Shown: piece by piece, positions 55,490-64,000 of the stretch | Numbering within the stretch: the stretch's first letter is position 1 | Layout of the letters: each line of letters opens with the position of its first letter | Source of the DNA: Thunnus maccoyii | Taxonomy: Eukaryota > Chordata > Actinopteri > Scombriformes > Scombridae | Length of the DNA stretch: 64,000 nucleotides | Direction: 5' to 3' | NCBI RefSeq assembly: GCF_910596095.1 | Contig: NC_056552.1 | Span: 18,320,611 to 18,384,610 of the forward strand | Notes under the pieces: generated by a model | Seen by the model: the letters and a program-made list of their open reading frames with translations, nothing else | Database searches by the model: none | What the model was told of the DNA's origin: nothing | Translations under genes and position numbers: made by a program

Positions 55490-56150
55490 ATGTCTATGAT
55501 ATGACGAATCCCAGAATCCCACAGGTGTTCCCAATTCCCAGTTACCGCGGCGACCTCACCTCCGTGTCCCCTCTCTCACCCTTCACCGTTTCCCCCTTCG
55601 AGAATTAAAAAAGAAAAAAGAAAAAAATAGACGCTCTCCATCAAGTCTCACCTCCTCAACTGACTTTTAATCATATGGATCCTTTAATTGGTTTAGTTAA
55701 TCAGATTCAGATGTTGATTCAGGATCAGACCTCAGTCATCAGAGTGCGGTTTGGTATGCGGCCAGTAGGGGAGGCTGTGGCTCACCCTTTTGAGATCCTT
55801 CCTGTCGGCTCCCATAACAGGAGGCCCCGGCTGATCCTGCTGGTCAGAGGTCAGCGGACGCCCCCCACTCCACCCCCCGAAAAGCACCGGGTGTTCCAGT
55901 TGAGCTGATTCAGAATTCTTCTTCTTCACAGACAAAAAAAAAAAAACTGGAGGAGAAAGGCAGAGAGGAGGTGTGAAGTCACCGCCGCAGTTTGAAGTTT
56001 ACACGGACCGAGGATGTGACTCTTCATCTGTCCTCCTCCTCCAGCCTTTGACCTCAACCTCCTCTCCTCTCTCTCAGGACTGCCTGTTGCATATTTTGTT
56101 GTTGCTATGGCAGCAGCGGTTTATTTGAGACCTTGATGGGATCATCTGTT
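55490..56150. other. Unique GC-rich intergenic block
   Basis: Mostly non-repetitive, with an A-rich stretch at 55605-55628. It contains TTTAATTGGTTTAGTTAATC (homeodomain-like sites) and the half-site TCAGAGGTCAGCGG. The 77-codon frame at 55675-55908 has no domain and no splice signals. A regulatory role is possible. Confidence 0.3.
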
Positions 56151-56179
56151 ATGTCACCTGACCTTACTCTGAACCCTCG

Positions 56180-57200
56180 CACACACACGCACACACACAC
56201 ATACACACGCACACACCATTGTGGTGTGATGTCATCTCAAGTAAGAACACCTTTAACCTAAACTGAAGCCGTGATGTGTGTGTGTGACTCTAAAATTTCA
56301 AACGTCCAATTATGTGTCATTGTGTTTTATGTGTGTGTGTTGAGCGTCTATGTGTGATTTTGTGCGCTACAGAGGAATGTAGAGAAGCTCAGCCGTGTGT
56401 GTGTTTTCGTCAATTTTATGTAGGTGAGGATGGGGGAGGAAGAGAGAGAGAGTAAGAGGTGGCATATGACATGTATGTCAGCTAAGGGGGAAGGAAGGGG
56501 GGAGCAAATCTGACCCTGTGACACACCCTGCCACATAAACACTCACACACACGTACACACATACACACACACACACACACACAGAGCCAAATGCACACAC
56601 CTTCACATCTGGTTTGGCCATCGGTCCCATTCTCAATTGACGTGCCCCTCCTCCAAGACACACACACATTAATTCTCCCCGTAGTGCTGCTCCTCATAGC
56701 TTTCTCTATCACTGGCAAAGTAAACCCACCATGTGAGAATGATGAATGGGCTATCCTGCGCCGGAAGCACACGTTAGAAACCCCCCTGCCACCCCGGCCT
56801 GCTTCACACAGACACACACACACACACACACACACACACTCCCTCGCTTTCTCTCACCCTCTCCAGTCCACTATCCTCTCTCCTCCTTTTTTCTCTCCTG
56901 GTGACCTCATAAGCCTCCTTCCTTCCTGGTCGACACATCTACCCTCCCTATGCACACACACACACGCACACACTGTCAGGATCTTGTGTGTGTATGAGAG
57001 AGACCAACACAGAGAGCATAGTGTCTTGTTGATGGTGTCCAGTGTCGGAAACACACCTGCAGGTCATGTGGTTGTGTTTATTGTGTGCTTGTGGGAGTGG
57101 ATGCTTTTAAACACACTGTATGTTCATGTTTGTGTGTGCGTGTGCGTGTGCGTGTGCGTGTGCGTGTGTGTGTATGTGCATGTGTGTGTGTGTGTGTGGT
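56180..57200. repeat. Microsatellite-rich intergenic stretch
   Basis: CA runs at about 56179-56214, 56550-56582 and 56812-56840, and TG/CG-TG runs at 57129-57199. A 203-codon frame across 56591-57202 is largely translated CA/TG repeat and is not a gene. Confidence 0.88.
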
Positions 57201-59340
57201 GAGGCAGAAGCAAAAGGATTATGTGTTCCACGAATAAAAGCCAAAAAAGTTCAAAGATTTCCCTTTTAAAATTCTTTATTAACAATTTTAAGCCTGACAT
57301 AACACAGCACAAAGCTTTTTTTAATAAAACACAAATAAACAACGTCATTCATGAAACATTATATCAGTTTAGCATTGCAAATGACACATTTCATCTGTCT
57401 TTTCTTTAGCTCGACATCACATGTATAGTTGACCTGAGGGAGCCTGAAATCAGCCAGGGGAAATGTTGAAACTCCAGGTGGTCCACAGCCAATTAAATAA
57501 AGCATCACTGTGCTTCTTTTTGAAACACACACACACACACACACACACATACACTGGATGCAGAGAGAGAGAGAAAGCAAAAAAAAATGTTTTCTTACTT
57601 TTTCTCCAACCTAATGTTGGAGAAAAAAAGGAGAAAGAAAGGAGTTTCATTTGCTGTCAAAACATTTGTAGTGGAATTAAACATATGGATGCCACAGGCA
57701 AGTGAGGGCTGGAATATATTAGAGCTGCACAATGTTACACTAACCCTCCAGTATCTTACACTGCTCTGAGAGATTAATGGAATAAAGAAGAGGGGGGGTG
57801 GGGGGTTAGGGAGCGAAAGAGTGAGTGAGTGTGTGTCTGTCTTTCTCAAGCCACTGCAAAATCAATATTTTTCCATGATACACAGCTCTCGCTGTTGGCC
57901 GTATACACACAGTACAGATATCCCCATCAAAACCTAAATATCAAGTGTCCTGAACTACAAGCTGACTTCCACGTTAATTAGACACGTCTCTTCAAAATTG
58001 TAGTATTTGATTTGTTTATGAATCTGTTCCTTTGAGATTTTCAGGATTTGTTAAAAAAAAAAAAAAGAAAAGAAAAAAAAAGCTGACATTGTCCCTAATG
58101 CTTTTGAGTCTACACACTCCTGCAAAGTGCTAGTGGGTCGTCATTCCTCACTTTGCAGATAATATTTTGCACCCAGTTCCGACACGTTTGGTCCCATCAT
58201 GTCAACATGCTGGTGTATGTACAAAAGAGAAAAAAAAAAGGAAAAAAGAAGCCCAAGGAGCATAACATAACATTGATTTCTCTGTTCTATTAAATTAGTG
58301 CGTTTCAGCACGGCGAGGTAATTGGGAAAAGCTTGTTTGAGACTATTTCAGTGTGTAGAGAAAAAAAAAGGAAGAAAAAAAAAAAGGAATGTGCAGATAC
58401 AAAAGAATAGTGGGCTTGTTGTTTTATGCCCTCAGTAAGGAGAGAATTGAACTATGTCTCAAAGGGAATAGAGCCTGATGGGAGGGGTAACCTACCAGCT
58501 ATACGTCTTCCGTTTAAAATCTGTACGTTTCCATCGCCTATAAAGCTGTAAGAACACTTTAGAAAAACTGTCAACATGGCCAAAAATAAATCACATTTTC
58601 AAAAGCCATTATGGGTTTCACGTCTCCTTCAGGGTCCTTACAAGCTCATATAACTGGCATCAGTGTCATACCACTTACTGTGATATTTGCTATGAATATG
58701 AGTCATAAAAAGAGTTTCAGTGGTTTGACCCTCAGTGTATTTACACACTCGCCAGGTGACTCTGCTTGAATATCTATAATCCTAAATGAATGTAGATCGT
58801 TTTATAAGCTTAACGAAAGCAGCGGTGTTGAGTCACAGATGACCTATAATTATTAATATTTCCAGAATGAATAGATCCATTAATTATTATTTTTGTCTTT
58901 TTCATGTGAGGTTTTGCAGGGTGTGAGTGACATTTAGGCTGTAAATGAATACTGAAATTTTAATGAGCTTTTTTTCTCACGATCAAAACAGCACATAGAG
59001 TAAAACTGAAGTGAATCCATAGATTAAAGGATCCATAGGTGCAAAACTGGGTATAATAGATTTACACAGAATATAGTCATTTAATTTATCTTTGTCAAAG
59101 TGCAAAAATATTTGTATGAATGTCTTTTTTTTTGTCTTTTGCTTTACTATAAAATGACAAAAAGTCGCTCATGTATAAAATTAGTTTAGATGTACTTTCC
59201 ACTAAGTAACAAGCACACTTACCAGGTTTAAATTATAAACATTTGACTATGAGGAGATTTACGAATTACTCCAAAGATGTCATAGTTAAGATTAAACCTC
59301 ATCTCATCTAAATCTCTTCTTTTTTTTTTTTTTACAAGAC
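57200..59340. other. AT-rich intergenic sequence, no gene seen
   Basis: Contains a (CA)n at 57525-57549 and many A-runs (58051-58081, 58230-58245, 58363-58385). The segment 58800-58960 is AT-rich with TAATTA-type homeodomain sites. No exon supported. Confidence 0.5.
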
Positions 59341-59355
59341 AATTATAATTCTCTT

Positions 59356-59588
59356 TAGAGCTGCAACAATGAGTCAATTAATTGGTTTATTTAGTCTTCT
59401 ATATAGTAAATCGAATATCTTTGGGTTGTGGGCTTTTGGTCAGGACAAAAGAAGACATTTAAGGATTTCACCTTTGGCTTTGGGAAACTGTGATTGAGAT
59501 TTTTCACCATTTTAAGGACCAAACACCTAATTGAGAAAATAATCAACAGATTAATCGATAATGAAAATAATTGTTAGTTGCAGCCTTA
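59356..59588 (-). mobile_element. Non-autonomous hAT-like element, copy 4 (shortened)
   Basis: Starts TAGAGCTGCAACAATGAG and ends TTAGTTGCAGCCTTA, in minus orientation relative to copy 3. It is internally deleted (233 bp versus 369 bp). It is recognised by the shared block AATAATCAACAGATTAATCG. Confidence 0.72.
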
Positions 59589-59851
59589 ATTTCCCTGTCT
59601 TTCTTTTCCTTAAGGAAGTTTAAATTCTCATGCGACATTGATACTTGAAACATAAAGGTGTGTATAAGAGGTTTGGATGGTTTAACGCTCACTGACTTAT
59701 TTGCAAAGTCAGCACATAACTCTCTGGTTTAAAGCACATACATAATGTGAATGATTGTGAATAGATTGATGGGTTTAGAAAATGTTTTAAATGAGTTGGA
59801 GGTGGTTTTGTCCTCCTCCCTGCTCCAGAGGCTGCAGGTAAAGACCCTCTT

Positions 59852-59902
59852 TCTCCCTCCCTCCCTCCCTCCCTCCCTCTCTGGCCTCTCTCTCTCTCTC
59901 TC
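59852..59902. repeat. CCCT and CT microsatellites
   Basis: (CCCT)n at 59852-59879 and (CT)n at 59886-59902. Confidence 0.9.
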
Positions 59903-60019
59903 TGTTTGTAATTATTGTTTACACTGTTTACTGCTAAACCATCTTTTGCCATGTACTAATTTCACGCTAGACAGCCACAAAATTATTCAGCATTCTCGCA
60001 ATACGTGAAAGTCATAGAT

Positions 60020-60400
60020 ACATTTTTATTTTGCAGAGGCCGTCCTCTCTCGGGGTAACAATGTGGCAATTTAGCCCATGTAGCAGTTTGACCTTAAACA
60101 CACGCTTTAGAGACAAACCTGGTTATTTGAGCAGGAATTTCCTAACAAAAGACGCAAGACAGACAGTTGCCCCTCCTGGACTAAATTTGGTAAATGTGGG
60201 GCCTATGCATATTTTACATAACGATTCTGCCTATTATTGCAATTTCAGAGATCCTACAGTGTGAGAACGGCGACCAATTTATCATTCATTGCGGTAAATC
60301 GCAGCGGAGACTGCATTTAATTGAGTTTGTATTGTATTTCTTAGCTGGGTGCCTTCTCGCTATAGGGTGGGGGATTCTCTCTCAGGCCATCCCAGTGCAG
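60020..60400. other. Unique block, possible conserved non-coding element
   Basis: Repeat-free, balanced sequence between simple repeats (a C14/CCA-rich stretch follows at 60433-60482). It includes CTATTATTGCAATTTC and TGCATTTAATTGAG, which carry C/EBP-like and homeodomain-like motifs. No protein match. Conservation is suspected from texture only. Confidence 0.35.
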
Positions 60401-60779
60401 CAGGGGCTGAGGGGAGTTGGAGGGGGAGGGGACCCCCCCCCCCCCCACCCCACCCCTTCCACCACCACCACTACCACCACCCCTCCTCCTGTCAGCTCCG
60501 CCTCTGTCTTACCAAACAATCAACTGGTACTGAAAATGGGCATCTTTCATGTAAAGGAAAACAACAACAGGCTATGTGTTTGCATATTGTGTTCTCTAAA
60601 TAGCAGATTAAAAAAAAAAAAATTGAAGCATTTACTGGTTCATTCTCAATGAAAAAAAGTTGGTAAACAATCGCAACCTCCATCCTGAAGGGCTGTATAG
60701 GGAAATAAATACATTATATTTTGGGAGAAGCATCAACTTGTGCCATTTAATCAGCCTGACTTGAATCACCTGCTTTTTA

Positions 60780-61260
60780 GAGTTAAAGGTGAATAATCAG
60801 GGTGAAGGAACAAGGTTTATCTCCATATCTGTCTGATTTATCTAAAGCAAAAACGCCTTTTTTATATTGTCTCGAGGCTGTAATGATAAATGCCTGATCG
60901 CTGTTTGAATGATTGCATACACATTGCACGCGGGCTGCACATCTGACTCTGTTATATTCCACTTCATAGGCCCACCACTTTGTTAATTTGCGTCTTAATT
61001 GTCTGCGATGCAATTATGGAAATATGGATGGCCTGCATGACGCCTCTCGATGCTGCAAGAAAGACCGTGCAGCCGCTAAATCAACTCCTCCACAACCCGA
61101 GTGTCCGATTCGAGTAGAGAAAACTTGCTGTTTGAGGCCTCGACTATCTGTCAAAAAACACTTTGGAGCGCCACGCAGCCCAGCACGGACATATCCCAGC
61201 ATGCTCCGCTGCTATGACCCACCTCGACCCTTTCTACTCTACTGACAGTGGAGTCTTTCA
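60780..61260. other. Unique block, second possible conserved element
   Basis: Low-repeat sequence containing GTTAATTTGCGTCTTAATTG and AATGATTGCATAC-type motifs. An 85-codon frame at 60988-61245 has no domain. It could belong to a regulatory landscape for a gene to the right; in human the next large gene beyond SLC38A10 is BAHCC1, but no exon of it is visible here. Confidence 0.3.
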
Positions 61261-61379
61261 GTAGAAACCGACTGTCTCTACTGACTGATCTGAGTGCGTT
61301 TCAACATTAAACCTCCCTATATTTGCACTTTAGGCTACATTCATTATCAGCTGCAGCCTTGTCTCCGGTTTACATGATT

Positions 61380-61417
61380 ACACACACACACGCGCGCGCA
61401 CACACACACACGCGCGC
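61380..61417. repeat. CA/CG alternating microsatellite
   Basis: (CA)n with embedded CGCGCG runs at 61390-61398 and 61411-61417, a strong Z-DNA-forming composition. Confidence 0.9.
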
Positions 61418-61689
61418 GTGACTTGTTTGTCTTGCAAATTTTTCAATAATTCAGGTGGACCAAAACAATTACGACCACATGCAGGACAGACGCACACGCA
61501 CGCGCAAGGATCGTTTTATAAAAGCAAATAGACAACCAACTGAAAATATTACCTCTTGAGGCTACGCTTCACATTTAATGAATAACCGTCAACGAAAACG
61601 AGAGGAAGGTGGCAAAAAGATGGCAAAAACAAAAAAATCAGATCGTTTTCATTCGTTTAGTAAAGATCTGAGATAAACCCCAACATGGT

Positions 61690-62400
61690 TAAACTGTTTT
61701 ATCAATATTTTTATTTTAAACTACAAATATGAAAAGACAACAAATACAGCCCATAAGTTGTAAACTCTATTCTGATAAAGTGGAAATTTGGCCAATATTT
61801 GAAGTTTATTTGAACACAAACCATCCAGAACCCTGCGTAACTGGAAAAAGAACACGGAAGTAAAGTAAATATTTTAAGGAAATTCAACCAATCAAAAATA
61901 TGTATCATCTTATTAGGCTTTTTATTTGATTAATTGTGTATTTAATTAATTATTTTTTGTTTATTTATTTATTTGCTTATTTGAAGTGCCTCTGGATATT
62001 AAATATCTCTGGAGCTGTTTTATTTTTATTTTTCAAACGGAATTTTTTTTAGAAAATATTTTTAAAATTATTTTTGTATTTATTAATTTTATTTATTTAT
62101 TTAGGGTATTTTATATTTTATTTACTTTACTTATTATTTACTTTTTTAAAATAAAAACATCCATTCACATTCATTAAGATACATATTCTTTATTGTAATG
62201 ATTGTGGGGAAAACGTAGCGTATAATTTTTATTTAGACTTTTATATTATTATTATTATTGTTATTATTATTATTATTATTATTGTTGTTGTTGTGTTGTG
62301 GTTGTAACATGTTAAAAGCACCGTGACGTCAGTGTAGCTTTAAGTATCAAACACATGAATTAAAAAAAAAAAAAAGAAATCATCTTTGAAGCTCGCGCTC
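61690..62400. other. Very AT-rich sequence with ATT microsatellite
   Basis: TTTATTTATT-type sequence at 61920-62160 and an (ATT)n/(GTT)n run at about 62245-62295. No gene. Confidence 0.7.
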
Positions 62401-62588
62401 TCAGCCTGCGTTACGTTAATATTCCGTGTTATTTGTTCCTCCGCCTGTGTTTGTGCCTGAGAGTCTGTGTCTTGTTATTGTTATTATTGCTATTATCGCC
62501 TCATCGTGCTGCCACAGAAAAGCTGCCCGTCCTGCTGCAGTCACTTTGAATTAACTTCACCAACACAGAAAGTCCTCACTGACTGCAG

Positions 62589-62589
62589 C

Positions 62590-62628
<39 letters not shown>

Positions 62629-63354
62629 AACACACACACACAGGTTACATTTTGTTGTTCAGTGTAAACTCACTCAGTTTCAGCCTAACACGCCTAAACA
62701 CAGACACGTGTTTATAACTGTTTTCCATTATGAGAAATTATTCAACAAACCTCCAACAAATCGCTTGTGTTGACGGTGAAATAAATGAACAGACAGAAGA
62801 AAAGAGAATTCTGCCTTTTGTCAAAAATGTTATGAGTGAATTACAGAAACTGCGAATAAGATAATAAGGATAATATGTTTGCATTTTAATGAGCCGCTGT
62901 TGTGCATGCTGTGATGATTAGTAAAACTAAAAGCGTGTTCTTCAAAGTGAGCAGACTAGTCCACTGCATGTAATTATGTAAAGTAGGCCTGCTCCTGCAG
63001 CCAGCCTGTAATTTTAGATTTCTGAAGCCTGTAGACTTTAAAAGAAGATACAACATCGCATCAGACAACAAGAAACAGGAGGAGAATTCCCTAAAATTAA
63101 TCTTTCAGCATGAAAAACATCCAGTAAAATCACTCAGTAAATCTGTACAAAGAAAAAAAAAAACTGCTCACACACTGGTGTCAAATTCGCTGACGCTTTA
63201 TGTGTGAATTCACTTTTATTTTTCCAACAAAAAATCCGGATGATTTAATATATTTTTACATTGAAAAGACATTTTAAAAAAATCTTATATATCAGTTTAT
63301 TGCCTACATTTATATTTTGAGTAAAAATAAAGATCATGGTAATAGGATATCTGC

Positions 63355-63402
<48 letters not shown>
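62589..63402. repeat. CA microsatellites near right edge
   Basis: Interrupted (CA)n at 62589-62642 and (CA)n at 63358-63401, with unremarkable sequence between. From 63403 to the end the DNA is AT-rich with no supportable feature. Confidence 0.88.
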
Positions 63403-63403
<1 letters not shown>

Positions 63404-64000
63404 GGATCTCAACATGGCGAATTTGGCTCAGCCACCCCGCCAATGACAGATTTTTAGGTTTTTATTGGTTTGGATTTTTACGCCTTGAACGCACCACTGA
63501 GTATTTCAAACTGACTTTAAATAAATGGTGAAAAAAAATCTTGATGTATTAAACGAATTAGTGGCATATTATATTTAAATTGGGTTATATTGTTCAAATA
63601 AATTGAGATAGTAAAAAGCTCGTTACAGAATTAGTAACCTGCTGTGTTCAGATGAAAGGCTTTCTTAATGTAAAATGAAATAAAAGCTGTTATATCAATT
63701 TACATTCATTTTTTACAATGTTGGCAGGCTCCTTTTAGGTTTATGTTTAGTGTATTTTAATTTAATTACATTGCATAATTATGGGTCTGTTAATAATCGT
63801 AACAGGCTGCTGCTTTTGCATATATTTTTTTTAACAATTATTGCGTTTTTTTTTTTTGTTTTGTTTACTCAAATAAAATTTAAAATGTATGGAAATCGTT
63901 ATAGAACAAACAATAACAACAACGCCCAAATCACTGCCCTGCTAAGCTGCAGGTGCTTGTTAATAAATTACCAGAAATAAATCTTATCATCTCTCACCTT

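Noticed and set aside
55675-55908. 77-codon open frame on +
   Set aside because: Biased GC-rich composition, no domain, no exon boundaries.
56591-57202. 203-codon open frame on +
   Set aside because: Much of it is translated CA/TG microsatellite (HTHTHT, VCVCVC); no family likeness.
45228-64000. Exons of a next gene such as bahcc1
   Set aside because: Looked for coding-like segments with splice sites on both strands; none could be supported.

Overview
This is vertebrate nuclear DNA, almost certainly from a teleost fish. Genes are split by many GT-AG introns, coding sequence is a small fraction of the window, (CA)n/(TG)n microsatellites are dense, and several short non-autonomous DNA transposons of fish type are present. 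Six protein-coding genes could be rebuilt exon by exon, with reading phase consistent at every junction. All are recognisable from human orthologues on chromosome 17q24-q25.

Layout. Positions 1-2469 are upstream sequence with one hAT-like element. slc16a6 (+, 2470-5585) encodes monocarboxylate transporter 7. amz2 (-, 6921-10049) encodes archaemetzincin-2, and its poly(A) site meets that of slc16a6 tail to tail. A CRE-containing head-to-head promoter (about 11150-11768) separates amz2 from fam104a/vcf1 (+, 11769-13246), a small VCP/p97 nuclear cofactor. tepsin (-, 15378-19393), the AP-4 accessory protein, shares a 443-bp divergent promoter with ndufaf8 (+, 19837-21570), a twin-CX9C complex I assembly factor. 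slc38a10 (-, 23018-42249, with a non-coding first exon near 42626-42700) occupies 20 kb. From about 45.2 kb to the end I find no supportable exon. That stretch holds microsatellites, two transposon-rich blocks and several complex, unique, possibly conserved non-coding blocks, one with a cluster of nuclear-receptor half-sites.

The most interesting signal is in slc38a10. Two exons of exactly 125 nt (34871-34995 and 35806-35930) encode alternative versions of the same transmembrane segment, about 43% identical. Both have the same entry and exit phases, so including or skipping both would shift the frame. They are therefore a candidate mutually exclusive pair. The second version replaces the FACQS motif with FCCHP, resembling the F-x-C-H-P-x-V-L-P motif of the classical SLC38 amino-acid transporters. 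Both exons have CU-rich tracts upstream. The same gene also shows a GC-AG intron, a candidate 21-nt in-frame microexon and a repetitive charged helix in its cytosolic tail.

The genes do not form a pathway. The arrangement is conserved synteny with shared divergent promoters (amz2/fam104a, tepsin/ndufaf8) and three convergent 3' ends (slc16a6/amz2, fam104a/tepsin, ndufaf8/slc38a10). Gene names come from my recollection of protein families; no database was searched.
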